From contig JAGMUV010000006.1 of assembly GCA_020744425.1 (NCBI GenBank), positions 2,170,001 through 2,234,000 on the forward strand: a DNA stretch of 64,000 bases, given 5' to 3'. The stretch comes from Dactylonectria macrodidyma (lineage: Eukaryota > Ascomycota > Sordariomycetes > Hypocreales > Nectriaceae). Positions 1 through 10,935 of the stretch are shown piece by piece; position 1 is the first letter of the stretch, and every line of letters starts with the position of its first letter. The position numbers and the translations under genes were made by a program. Below the pieces are notes generated by a model. The model had not been told where the DNA came from. It made no database searches and saw only the letters and a list, made by a program, of their open reading frames with translations.

Positions 1-1016
1 ACAGTGACCACAATAGCGATAATGATAATGATAGTGCTATACTCGCCGATGATACTCACCAAACGCCTTATTATACATGAGGTAGCGTATATTAGGGACC
101 GTGGGCATCATTGTGTGGTGGTAGACGGTGGGACGCATCACCATCACACATAAGCAGCCAACGTCGCCGCCCTGCAGGGGCTGCTATCATTTCTGGGCGA
201 AACGGGGCGCCTCGTGGAGTCGTGGAGCATGGCATGGCATCGAGTCGTTTTGTCACACTGATGTCTGTCCATCCATCCCCGGTGGTCTTCCGCTGCATGC
301 CGGATCGAGACTTGGCCAGAAAGAGAAGCCGTCTCACACATACGCGACCAGGTGCTTGCTTGGCTTGCCCTGCGTATCGCATCCAGCGGCCAGAACGGGA
401 CAGAGATGAAGAGATCGGCACCCGGGGCCAGGCCGGCTTCGGCCCCGAACATCAAAAAAGAAGTAAAAAAAAACAAAACAAGAGAGTCAAGATCGGTGAA
501 AGACATATGGGATGGTGACAGCCTATCTTAATTATCTGGTGCCATTCTGACCGAGAAAGCGGGCATATGCGGTACCGGCTGTGTCTGATAGCGAGCCTAG
601 ACTCGGTGTCTTGATTTTCCACCATGTTTGAGACATATGAGACACGCGAGGAGGCAAGGACCCTCCAGGGGCGGGAGAGAGCCAGCGATCCGGAAGCAAG
701 GAGGAAGAGAAGTAGAGACAGAAGGGAAATGGCTCAAAAGGGGATCAGAAAAGGTGTGTGGCACTGACGCGAGCCTCCCTGGTTTGCGAGTCCCTAGTTT
801 CTGATTGAAGCTCTTAGCCATCGTAAGAATCGTACGACATACGTCCCGGCCGTCGCTATGAGCCCTGCGAACCTTGCTGGGTTCGTGTAGGCAGGGCGAG
901 GCACATCTGCAAGCGAGGCACACCGTGAGGACAGACGTCCTTTTCGCACGTAGTAGCGGTAGTATGTACTGCTACTATGATATTGTATGGTAGGAGGCGC
1001 AATTCTTGGTGTGTGA

Positions 1017-1055
<39 letters not shown>

Positions 1056-1514
1056 TGCAGGGCGGGCGAGGGCGAAGCGGCCAAACAGAAACACGCGGCA
1101 ATCCTCGACCGGATCCGCACCGTCGCATCCAATGCCTTCTCCGCAACCATTGACGAACAGGCGCCGCTTCCGCTGAGACAAGCATCATGTAGTTGCATGG
1201 TAAAGAGGTGATTCCTGTGCGTCTGCGGGACTTGAGACCAAGACAGAGACAACAATGGCCATGCTGCATGGGTTGGTGGCGTTCAGCATGTGCCCCGTTG
1301 AAGCCCATCTCGAGTCTCGACGTCGTACATCCCACACCGAGTCCCTTCAGAGTCACGTAGTATCCTGTATCCAAGCTTGACATGGTTGAGCTAGTCTGAG
1401 GAGACAACTGTTGAAAAAGAAAAGAAGAACTCCAGTCTTTCACTATCCGGTGGCCAGGTGTACCCTGCCCTACGTCGTGACTCTAGTTACTCAAATGCCG
1501 ATCCCAATCCTCAC
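1..1514. other. Gene-free left flank
   Basis: No supportable gene is visible. The open frames here are short, overlap on both strands, have low-complexity translations and often lack an ATG. The stretch holds a GT dinucleotide microsatellite near its middle. It also contains the 3' flank of the minus-strand phosphate-sensor gene, which ends at 1515. Confidence 0.6.
1019..1053. repeat. (GT)n microsatellite
   Basis: An almost uninterrupted run of about 17 GT dinucleotides. The neighbouring bases are also GT-rich with single interruptions. The His-Thr repeats it creates in minus-strand open frames are artefacts of this tract. Confidence 0.95.
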
Positions 1515-4500
1515 TCAAAAGCTGGGACCATCAGTGCCGTTAACCTTCAACTCTGCCAGCTGCTCGCTCAACGTGCCATTCAACGTGCCGTTGGGCGACT
1601 CGGCTAGCGGATCCGCACTTGTAAGCCCCTTTCTGATGGCCAAGACACTGTCGACAATGACAGCGTCGATGCCCTGCTTTACTTGTCTCTGTTGTGCGCA
1701 TTAGCTCTCATGCTGTGTAACTGAAGCTACTGTCGACGCGTCTAGAACACCTAGAAGCTGGTAGAAGCTGAGAAATGGACAATGCGACTCACCTGCACCA
1801 TAATGGGGTCGTTGTTCTGCACCCCGTAGCTGACACAGACCAACCCGTTCTCCTTGACAACTTTCACAAGTCGTGGGCTGTTGATCATCGGCTCCGCAGC
1901 GGACACAATGCCCAACAAATTCCAGCGGCTAGCGAAGCGAATAGCCTCCTGTAGGGATGACGCCCGGATGTCGCAGACATCGGAGCACCCGGCATCGGTG
2001 AGGAAGAGAATCGGGATTGAGGGCTGCTTGAAGCTCAAGCAGAGACAAATGTCTGGGTTGAAGGAGCTGAAGATGATGTGTCGCTCACCGGCTAGATCGT
2101 AGACCTTGGACAGGACCGTGTCGCAGAATGAATTCAACTCCACGGCATACGTGTCCATCTCATGTTCCTCGCTCTCCATCAGCATTGGGTATTTCATCTC
2201 GATGTTGAAGCCGATGTTTTCGGGGAGCCTGCGAAAGAGGTCCTCTAGGGTAGCAAAAGGTGCCTGGATGAAGTTGCCTCTTGAGTTTGCCTTGTAGCCC
2301 TTGGACTTAAAATCTCTCGTGTGCTTCATGCGCTCGCTCATCTCATCGTGTCCACTTCCAGCAAAACCCATTGACTGCGAACGCTTCGGCGCGAAGCTGT
2401 TACTTCGTGCTCGGCCGCCATTCTCACCTTGGCTCTTGCGTGTTGGTTCCTTCTGACCCGGGGCACGTCGCGAGTCTGGATTGATGTGAAGGAACTGCTC
2501 CAGGGTCAGGGTGTGAACAGGAGCATCAATTCCCGTCTCGCTGACGAGGAAGTCGTGGTAGATGACCGGAACGTGATCCTTTGTCAACTGAACGTCGAAT
2601 TCCACATATTGCGCACCTAAATTGGCAGCCGCGATAAAGGAAGGCAGTGTATTCTCGCCAAGTTGGAGAGACCTGTTGGATGTTACGTTCTTGCCAAGTC
2701 CGCGATGCCCGATGAGCATGGTCGACGCGAGCTTCTTCCAATACGTTTGCCTTGAGGTGATTTCCATGTTGGGGTGATGGAAGGGTGTAATAACCAAGAA
2801 GTTGAAGTTGACAGTTCCAATGACCTCCAGGTTGCTCGACATGATCGGGACAATGACATCTGCCTGAAGATTCATCCGGCGCGAACCCAGTGTTGGTTTG
2901 ACGGAAGAGAGGAGAGCCACGCCGCGTCCGATCTTGTTCTTCTCACTACCAGAGTATGTTGGCACAATATCGAACAGTAACTTAACCTTGCTGGCATCTT
3001 TGGTGGTAAACACGACAGGCTCCGTAGAAATGTGTTCGTCAACAGGGAGATCAATGATGGTAGGCTCGCCCTGTGCCCCTGATGCAGTAACAACAATGGA
3101 GAGGGCGGTGTCAAGCTGAGTGGTATGTGCCTCAGCCAGTGGTATACGATCCAAGCTGACCGGTTCGACATTCTTCCGCATATCCATGGATCCAAGACTG
3201 ACAAGAACAAGACTCTCGTCAGTTAGATATCGGTGACCGAAGCTCTTGACGGGTTCAGCCGGGCGAGGAGTGCCGTTCGCTCCGTTAGAGCGACGTTCTT
3301 CAATAGAAGAAAGTGAGGACTGTAAGTTCTCAACGGGCCTCTTCGTTTCTTCTTCCTCTACCGGGGTCGTCAAGAGGTGGGCAATGTCCATATGGCCCCT
3401 CAGAGCTGCATGCTCCCTTGCCATCCAGCCAGACGAGTCAGGGCGTGTTATGTCCGCACCAGCATCGACTAGAAGTCGAGCCACAGAGAGCTTGCCGTCG
3501 ACAGCCGCAACATGCAAGGGCGTCCAAGCATACGCGTTTTCGGTGGCCTCAAGGTCGGCCTTCTGGGACTTGGTACCCTTCAGGATCACACGAGCACACT
3601 CACCATGCCCGAACCGGGCAGCGATATGAAGAGCAGTCTCATTAGTCTTGTCCTTCCAGTTGATGTCAACCCCGGCATCCACGAGCATTTGGACGATGGT
3701 ACTGTAGTTGGACTTGGTCGCAAGAGCAAGAACGGCACCAGACTTGGGGACAGCCTTTCGAATTTCCGCCTTAGACTCGCTGCATCCTTCCCAGTTTTCA
3801 CCCTCGAGAAGTGCCTGTGTCGTGAGGGGGTGACCGCCAACTACGCTGAGGTGTAGAGGTGCGAAACCGTCATTGTCTTGCCACGCAGGGGCATCGATTC
3901 CATCCTTGACGTTGAACTGGTTCCATTCTTGCATCTTGGACATGATAATCTGGCAGACAATCACGAACCCGAACTGAGCAGCGTAGTGGAGTGGCATCCG
4001 CCCAAATGAGTCTCGGCGCTGGAGGGCAACGCGTTGCTCCGGGCGGAGGTTGTCAAGCAGGTAGATGAAGAGCTGCACGACTTCGTCATCTTTTCCCAGA
4101 AGTTTGGTCTCATTGGTGTTCAGTGCTTTGAGGGGAGTTGAAGTTGATACAGCAGGCTGTAGATGCTTGTTGCTAAACTCTGCACCGGCAGGCACAGGGT
4201 AATTCTTAGAGTCGAGGTCTTTCGGTGACGACTTAGTTCTGCCTATATGAATCACCAGCCGATGAATGCAGTTTCGGCCATTGATATCATCCGACTCATC
4301 GAGGCTTTTGATGTTTTGGAGAAGAAACACAAGGCATGCCTTTGAACGAGCGGCAATAGAACGTTGAAGCAGGTTCAAGAGGAGAAGTTGAGTGCCTTCT
4401 TCAGCAGCAACGTTGTTCTCATCGAGCCCGCTCTGAAGTGACGAAACATCGTCGTTGCGAACAGCCTGGTCGAGCTGATCGAGAAGAGCCTGAGGCAAGT

Positions 4501-5209
4501 TCAACATGGCCTTGGTCGATGCTCGTCCTAGAGAGCGCGTTGAATGATCTGACATTGCATCATCAAAGTTCTGGGCATCGGCAAGCACAGACAGCCATTT
4601 GTTGATCTCGACGAGCAGTCTGGCCGTGTTAGCCTCTTTGGCAAACGGCTTGGGGTCAACCTTGGTAGAGATGTATCGATGTTGGGTGGCAGTTTCAGGG
4701 ACTTTCTTGTCAAGCTTCTTGGTGATCTTGATGAAGCCTCTGCGGTTGATCTCACCGAACCACTGCAAGTTACGCAGCTGGCTCCTCAGTTCGAGGAGGG
4801 CACCCATGATTTCCTCGACTTCGTCTTGGTCGAGAGTGGTGACAACATCAGGGGTACGTCCATAGCGGTTGTACAGCAGGTTGAGCCGGCGACAGGCATC
4901 TGCAAGTTTCTTGTTGTAAAAGGTGTCGACATCTTCGAGATTGCGGTCCAGGGCGAAGAAGAATTCTGTATGGGGAGTTAGGGGAGAGGCTCAGCCCCGA
5001 CGAGAGTCGACAAGCCGCCCACCTGCAGTGTCCACATTTTCGCCATTCCTTGCCTTGATAGCGGCGGCCTTGACCAGTTTCTTGAGACCCTTGTAATTGA
5101 TGTACGAGGCGGTCCACTCGGGCACCTGGTTACGCGATAGGCTGGATGATTCTCAGTATATTTGGAGTTAACTAGACATCTTTGGGGCCTACTTTCTGCC
5201 AAACTTCAT
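1515..5209 (-). CDS. nuc-2: SPX-ankyrin-GDPD phosphate sensor, NUC-2/PHO81 type
   Basis: Exons on the minus strand: 5209-5193, 5141-5023, 4965-1793, 1688-1515; 1160 residues. The first coding exon is only 17 nt and encodes MKFGR plus part of the next Asn. Splicing gives the classic SPX start (MKFGRNLSRNQVPEW). SPX fills about residues 1-200, an ankyrin array about 360-580, and a glycerophosphodiester phosphodiesterase-like domain about 795-1150. The GDPD part shows HRGLG, ENT, EFDVQ and YHDF motifs. In Neurospora and yeast this family is the CDK inhibitor that links inositol-pyrophosphate/phosphate status to the PHO regulon; that role is taken from the family. The last intron is supported because removing it gives a C terminus reading KQGIDAVIVDSVLAIRKGL, typical of a GDPD end, where read-through would stop early. 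Length matches the family (about 1050-1200 residues). Confidence 0.93.
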
Positions 5210-6660
5210 GGCGGCAACTTGTAGTAATGGTAGAACGTAAGCCGTGTATAGGTACGCGTAGGTATCGTAGCCTTGAGGGCGGATACCCGAGGCCTAGGAT
5301 TGAGAGATGCGACGCAGGCTAAGAAGATGCCGCAACAGCCAATTAATAAAGGCAAGCGAATGCTAATGCGTCTGAGGCGTTGACCCGTGAGACGTCTGAT
5401 CTCAGAGGCTTTCAGAACAATGAGCCCCGAGGTAGAACAGTCCCGGGCAGCCCGCAAACTGGGCCACAGGCAAGAGAAAGGCGTGTTTAGGAGTAGGCGG
5501 TGGGTTCGATGGTAGACAAGCGCAGAGACAATATATCCATCGAGGAGAGGGCCCGGGTTTGATGAGACGGGACAGGTTGAGCTGGGAGATGAGAGAGGAC
5601 AGAGTGAAGATGGAAGATGAGAGAGGCAAACGACGGGCTGTTAAGTGACTCGTGGAGGAAGACAAGCGCAGATTTTGATGGGGAATTTGCACAATGCCCT
5701 GGAAATGTCACTGGATTGTGAAGCGGCGATGATTCCAACATGGGGGGTTGATCCACTGAGCAGCTGCCTCCACCTTCCATCCACCTGCCATGCAAGCCGT
5801 TCGCTTGCAGATCTTCCGGCGCTGTCGCAGGTCACTCATTCGGGGTACCGACCACTAATCACATCGCTGGCCACCCATCAACTGCACAGTAATACAGGTC
5901 ACCTACAGGCCTACAGGCCATTCCCAGGGCCACGACTCGGCCCGTGTTCAGGGGGTGTCCCCCTAGCAGACGCCATCCGACCAGTTCTCGACGGCCATTG
6001 GCGACCGTGGACCCTTCGTGCCTCGTGACTGGACAGCCCCGGCCTGGATTTGCTTCTATTCAACTCTGGACGCATCGTGACCTCGTTTTTGCTTTTAGAG
6101 CAGACCCTACCTACATCCGTACACATGGCGCCCTGTCAGCCAGGACCCAGGTACCGCTCTCGGCTCTGCTCGTCCTCGTGTTCAATAAATTCGAGTCCTG
6201 CTGCTGTCTCTCTCGACTTGCCGCAGACCGCCCATTTGTCAATTGGTCCCTTGCCGCGAGATCCACTCGCCCAACCCATCCGACGTCGCCGCTATCACCA
6301 TCTTCGGCACTCACCGTCATCAGTGGCCCCTGTCCATCTCCGTCAAAGAGAATGGGGCCTTGGGGGGGGGTGGCGGGCGTAGGCGGACGCTAGGGCGGGC
6401 AATGGACGCAACACATGACATTGGTCGCTCAAAGGCACTCAGCGGCAATCAATTGTTAAAGGTCTTCGCCCTGTCGATCTGTCTTGTTATTCTGCAAAGT
6501 TCAAGTTGAAATATGGTTTCCATTCACAGTCAAAACGCCTCTCTAGTATGCCATGTACAACACCTAAAACCCTACTAACATACATGTGTCGTGTGAAACA
6601 TCGCAATTCAACATAGATTACATAAGTGGGATATCTCAAAGCCTCTTCGTTCCCGCGCTT
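5210..6660. other. Intergenic region upstream of the phosphate-sensor gene
   Basis: About 1.45 kb separate the start of the minus-strand SPX gene from the stop of the next minus-strand gene. The open frames in it overlap on both strands and have serine/proline-rich low-complexity translations with no family resemblance. It presumably holds the promoter and 5' leader of the phosphate-sensor gene. I see no clear RNA gene. Confidence 0.55.
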
Positions 6661-8820
6661 TCAGAACCAGCCAACAATCATCTTCTTCCATCTTTGTACG
6701 AGAACTCCGAATCCGAAATCCCGTTGTGTTTCTTCCTGTCGAGCCTCTCCCTGTTGAGCCTCTCCCTGTCGAGCCTCTCCCTGTCGATCGTCTCTTCCGA
6801 GTTCTCCGGTTCCCAGGGCCGTTTCTGTCCCACCGCCTTCCTCTGACCGTGGTTCGGTCAGGTCGACTTTGCCTTCCGTCTCCGATTTCTTGTACTCGCC
6901 CCGTACAATATACCAGTGCCACCTAGTACACCATCGCGCCCGTTTTGTCATTCTATTCCGGGGTTTCTGCCGTATGAAAGCCTTCCCACATTCGTTGTTC
7001 AACTGAAGTGAAGTCTGAGTCGCAAATTCCACGATGTGCCAGGCCATCGAGATACGAAACTCAAGGGGAAAGTCATTGTATAAGAGTTTTGTCTCGATTC
7101 CTTGTATAGCCCTTTGCACATGTTCCAGCTCCCTCCAGATGCTTTCGAACTGAAGTAATTTGGTGGCTGATTCAGGCAGCGTCAACGTGTCATTGGAGCT
7201 GTTCATGTCGAGTTCCGAGGTGCCATCTGCGCGAGCCAGTGCCTCGAGGAATTGACCAAATCGAGTGCTAGAAATACCCAAGTTGGAGAGTGCTGATTCG
7301 GAGACCGCAGCGCCAAATTTGGTCAAGCCGCAAATGTCAACCATGACACGAAGCCGGTTCACGATATATGCATCTTCGCTGCTCCGACCAGTGCCAGTCA
7401 CCAAACTGACGCTGTCTTCGCAATTCGTAAAACCTCGAACCAAATAAACTGCAGCACCCCAGTCAAGGGCAAGGATGCACTCGTCAAGTAATTGCTTGAA
7501 GATTTTCCTGTCCAGTGAAACGTTGGCGTTCATGCAGCTCACGAACAAGGTTGCGGCTTGTTCGAATAAGCTGATATGAAGAAGGCCTTTGATGAGGGCC
7601 TCCAGCAATGGTCGATCCAAGGGAAGGTTCTTGTATACCCAACCGTCGGTGCGGGTCATACCTTTACCAATCCACCATTCCTTGCCTGCGCGAAGTTCGT
7701 CGACTTCTTTGACGCGCCTCCGTCCCAGTTTACAACCAGACAAAGTGTCGAGCCCGGTAATGCAGGCGATTGTGCGAAGAAATTTCCAATGTTGGTTTGA
7801 AAGCCTGTAATGGTTCGCAAGCGCGACGAAGGTGGATGGCGTAGGTAAAAGGCGTCGTTTGAAGAAAAAAGAATGAGCCACGTCTTCAGCTAGCTTGTAG
7901 TATTTCCGCTTGTCGAAGGCGACAATTAGGGTGTTATATGTGTGCATATCTGGTGGGTGGGGGGCCACAAGAATGTTGTAACAGACCCGACCCACAATCT
8001 CTTTGAGCCCGAGCTTGGGGGAGTTGATAATGTCTCGAAGTTGCTTGTTCAACAAGACTCTACTCCGTTCCGCCAATTGGGGGTCCATAGAAGGGTAAGT
8101 AAATGTTTGAGTCCACATACTAGCCAACGTCCTGGCCTCATCATAGCTCGGGCTTGGGAGGGAGGGGTCCATGGACTGGACACGCTTGCAGAGTCGGCTG
8201 ACTAGCTTCACGACTGTTCTTGAGTCCTGCTGCAATTGTCCCTCCGTCTTTGGCGACCGTCGTTCTATGTTTGGATCCGTCTCTTCCGCTATGATGGCAA
8301 GCTCGAGTGTTGTATAGTCTGTTCGCCTCAGAGATCGCATCAACGCTCTGCTGGGCTTGTGATAGTGCTCCTCGTGAAGTCGTGCGAGGAGCTCTGACTC
8401 ACTCAGAGCAATTGGTTGGAGCACATCTTTCATAAATGGCCGATTGGTGTATATGTCCTTCAAAGACGCCCACAGCTCCTCCATCTGATGGTCGGTCAAT
8501 TCGGGCTGCTCAACGTCGAGACTCGCAGAGATACGTTTCGTCTCCATTACACGCATCATCTGCGCTTCGGCGAGCTCCCTCCGAGCGTCCTCCAATTGGC
8601 GATCCAGATCCTGTCTCCTGTCTTCTTTTCTAATGGCATCGACGACGGCGGCGCTCGCGAACATGGTGCTGTAGCATGCGGTGAAAACTTCGGCAAAGGT
8701 TGGCTTCCGTGGTCGAGTCGCAGCGGTTGTAACTCGGCGGCCGAGAGCGGCGATGGCGCTATCGCAGACTCTGCAGCCACCGCGGTGAGCCTGGCCGGCT
8801 CTCGACCATAGAGATTGCAT
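6661..8820 (-). CDS. PPR-like protein, probably mitochondrial
   Basis: A single-exon gene of 719 residues starting at the ATG at 8820. The N terminus is rich in Arg/Ala/Ser and short of acidic residues (MQSLWSRAGQAHRGG), as expected for a mitochondrial presequence. The middle has helix-turn-helix pairs of pentatricopeptide character, for example the MHTYNTLIVAFDKRKYYKLAEDV stretch at roughly residues 295-320 and later LLEALIKGLLHISLFEQAATLF. In fungi such proteins bind organellar transcripts and support mitochondrial RNA processing or translation; that is inferred from the fold. The C-terminal tail carries a minisatellite-encoded Gly-Glu-Ala-Arg-Gln repeat that does not look ancestral. It is divergent from the CZIB gene over 288 bp. 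I cannot name the orthologue. Confidence 0.75.
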   Translation of the reverse strand: MQSLWSRAGQAHRGGCRVCDSAIAALGRRVTTAATRPRKPTFAEVFTACYSTMFASAAVVDAIRKEDRRQDLDRQLEDARRELAEAQMMRVMETKRISASLDVEQPELTDHQMEELWASLKDIYTNRPFMKDVLQPIALSESELLARLHEEHYHKPSRALMRSLRRTDYTTLELAIIAEETDPNIERRSPKTEGQLQQDSRTVVKLVSRLCKRVQSMDPSLPSPSYDEARTLASMWTQTFTYPSMDPQLAERSRVLLNKQLRDIINSPKLGLKEIVGRVCYNILVAPHPPDMHTYNTLIVAFDKRKYYKLAEDVAHSFFFKRRLLPTPSTFVALANHYRLSNQHWKFLRTIACITGLDTLSGCKLGRRRVKEVDELRAGKEWWIGKGMTRTDGWVYKNLPLDRPLLEALIKGLLHISLFEQAATLFVSCMNANVSLDRKIFKQLLDECILALDWGAAVYLVRGFTNCEDSVSLVTGTGRSSEDAYIVNRLRVMVDICGLTKFGAAVSESALSNLGISSTRFGQFLEALARADGTSELDMNSSNDTLTLPESATKLLQFESIWRELEHVQRAIQGIETKLLYNDFPLEFRISMAWHIVEFATQTSLQLNNECGKAFIRQKPRNRMTKRARWCTRWHWYIVRGEYKKSETEGKVDLTEPRSEEGGGTETALGTGELGRDDRQGEARQGEAQQGEARQEETQRDFGFGVLVQRWKKMIVGWF
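6736..6787. repeat. 15-bp coding minisatellite
   Basis: Three full copies and one partial copy of a 15-bp unit (ctgtcgagcctctcc). They differ by a single C/T change in the second copy. The unit is in frame with the minus-strand PPR-like gene, so each copy adds five residues (GEARQ). Confidence 0.92.
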
Positions 8821-9108
8821 GGCCGAGATGGTTCGCGTTTAGGGCATTGTCGGCGTGGATTGGGGGGTGTTGGCGACCTTCAATTGAGGTGTTTCGCGAT
8901 GCTTCAACAAGTTGGCTGTTCGATGGTACGATTTTCCTGTCACGTGCTCCGGCGTTGGTACTATTCTCACACCCCACTACCCCACCATGCGCTACTCACT
9001 TGCAGCATCGATAGCACTTGGGCTTCAGTCGTGATATAACCCTGTTGTGACACACCTGGCTTTTCCCAATCCTCGACTTGTCTCAATCTCTGCAGTCTTC
9101 GGCCCAAT
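8821..9108. promoter_or_regulatory. Divergent promoter between PPR-like and CZIB genes
   Basis: 288 bp separate the two start codons, so both promoters must share this space. A CACGTG E-box, the core bound by bHLH factors such as Cbf1-type proteins, lies at 8941-8946. No TATA box is obvious. Confidence 0.5.
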
Positions 9109-9811
9109 ATGTTTACACTCATCCTCAGCGCAGAGCTTACAGGGTATGCACCAACCGTCTCTTGCTGATCAACACGACTCAAACGATCAACCTCGCTGAC
9201 GAGAAGCGTGAATCTTACAGCGTCACCAACCTGCGGCCTGACGATACTCAGGATAACCCGTTCTGGTATATGTTCAAGGTTCAGTGCACATCTTGTCGAG
9301 AGACTCATGCCAACTATGTTGGAGTAAACCGGTTTGTGCGTCAAGTCTGAGCCAAATGGTTGTGACAAAGCTCATCCCTCTAGGAAACCAACGAGATGAG
9401 CGGGAGCCGAGGCGAGGCCAACTTTGTGTGGAAGTGCAAGAACTGCAAGGTTGTGGCCCTATATTCAGTAACGATCGTCGCTAATGAAACGTTTACAGCG
9501 AGAATCCACGGCCTCTATCAAGGCAGCACCTGTGGCATATGAACAGGGGGAGCCACCAAAATCCCAGAAGATTATCGAGTTCGATTGCCGTGGCTTGGAG
9601 TTCACCGAGTTCAAGCCAGAGGTATGTGACTTGAGTGCTAACAGGGTTCTTTACTGACGACTGGTAGGGTGAATGGTTAGCAGACGGGTTAGAGTCTTCA
9701 ACTCGCTTTAGTGGTGTTGAGTTGGTGGATGGCGAATGGTATGATTATGATGAAAAGGCTGGTGATGAGGTCAGCATCAAGGAAATAAAGTGGGAAATTC
9801 GACGAGCGTAA
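9109..9811 (+). CDS. CXXC zinc-binding protein, CZIB/UPF0587 (DUF866) family
   Basis: Five exons: 9109-9143, 9221-9335, 9384-9449, 9499-9621, 9668-9811, giving 160 residues, the usual size for this family. The two zinc-binding CxxC pairs are visible as CTSC (exon 2) and CKNC (end of exon 3), about 35 residues apart. The N terminus (MFTLILSAELTG) and the acidic C-terminal WYDYDEKAGDE stretch also fit DUF866. All introns are 46-77 nt. The human homologue (C1orf123/CZIB) has a reported zinc-binding fold, and its cellular role is poorly defined. The longest open frame in the region covers only exon 2, so gene finders that ignore introns would miss this gene. Confidence 0.9.
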
Positions 9812-10103
9812 TTGATTAGAATCTAATCAAACATGTTATATGAGAGAGAAATGCCTTTTAACGTGCGCTTTTTGGTTGGTACGTAGGCACGGTACCTATC
9901 CCAGGCGTGGATATAGGGTAACATTGTGACACGAACTAGGGCTGGCAAGAGGGCCACCAGTTCGTCGCTCCACTCAGCCACGCCACTGTGGCTTGTGTCC
10001 GTGCTCTCAAGGTTGAAGCTCTAGCATCACATATTTTCCCTTTCACAAAGAGTAGACGAGGACCCAAACATCAAAGTACACGACGTGATTCGCGCATGGG
10101 AAT
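9812..10103. other. Short intergenic spacer
   Basis: 292 bp between the CZIB stop and the start of the Rpr2-type gene on the same strand. It must contain the terminator of the first and the promoter of the second. No distinct motif stands out. Confidence 0.5.
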
Positions 10104-10673
10104 ATGGCTCTCGAACATATTCCTGGTACAGCCAGCTATCTCACCAATGCGGCACACCTTCTCCGCATGACGGCTCCTGGCGCTTCAGCCCATTTAATGA
10201 GCCACAGGAACCAACTTCTTGATGAACATTGGGTTCACCGATCCGAGACCCAACTGCAGCATGCCTGCGGTGGCTGTGGCATTATTTCCATTACAAGTTG
10301 GGGAAACATGAAAACTGAAAGGCCCCAGCATTCGCGAAGGAAGGCGAAGAGTCTGGCGTCCCGTTCGACAGGCGCAGGCTCCAACTCGGGCTCGACAGAG
10401 GCTTCCAAGACAACCAACAGACACCGGACCATGCACTGCGTTCGTTGTCAACGGGTTACTACAATCACACTTACGCCACCCGGACGGGCTGTACGACTCA
10501 AGGCCAAGAAACTTACCACCATCAGGAAACCAGCAACCCAGGATACCCCTAAGCCGACGGCGAATTCCAGCAGCAAGAAGCGGGCCAAGAACCGCAAAGC
10601 CGGATTGCAGGCTCTACTGACGGGACAACAACAGGCCGCGAACCCGCTCAGCCTTTCCCACTTTATGAAATGA
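10104..10673 (+). CDS. RNase P/MRP subunit, Rpr2/Rpp21/SNM1-like
   Basis: A single-exon gene of 189 residues beginning at a true ATG. The N-terminal helix region (SYLTNAAHLLRMTAPGASAH) followed by the LMSHRNQLLDEHWV motif is characteristic of Rpr2/SNM1 proteins. Zinc ligands appear as CGGC near residue 56 and CVRC near residue 112. Between them is a basic, Ser/Thr-rich insert, and the C terminus is Lys-rich (KKRAKNRKAG), as expected for an RNA-binding subunit. Rpr2/Rpp21 belongs to RNase P (tRNA 5' maturation) and SNM1 to RNase MRP (rRNA processing). The sequence alone does not say which, although the length matches yeast SNM1 (about 198 residues). It is 262 bp upstream of ZPR1 in the same orientation. 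Confidence 0.8.
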   Translation: MALEHIPGTASYLTNAAHLLRMTAPGASAHLMSHRNQLLDEHWVHRSETQLQHACGGCGIISITSWGNMKTERPQHSRRKAKSLASRSTGAGSNSGSTEASKTTNRHRTMHCVRCQRVTTITLTPPGRAVRLKAKKLTTIRKPATQDTPKPTANSSSKKRAKNRKAGLQALLTGQQQAANPLSLSHFMK

Positions 10674-10935
10674 GCCAGAGCGAGCCGGACCGTCATCGCT
10701 AGGAAGCCCCAACTCTCGTGGACCTGCCGTCATATCATTGCCACAGAGGCGCGAACCTTCTAGCGCCAGCTTCCAGCACCCGGCAGAGCCCCAACCCACC
10801 TGCGCGCTTCCAAAAGTGGGTAGGCAGACCCGGCATGACACAACGTCAAGTTGCCCCTCCAAAAAAATTCCTGCCCCTCCATCAGCTGCTACTAAACGAC
10901 TCCTCCATCTCAACTATCACGACTCGATTGCAAAA

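Noticed and set aside
111..518. 135-residue plus-strand open frame near the left edge
   Set aside because: It is overlapped by equally long frames on both strands, has no family features and low-complexity composition.
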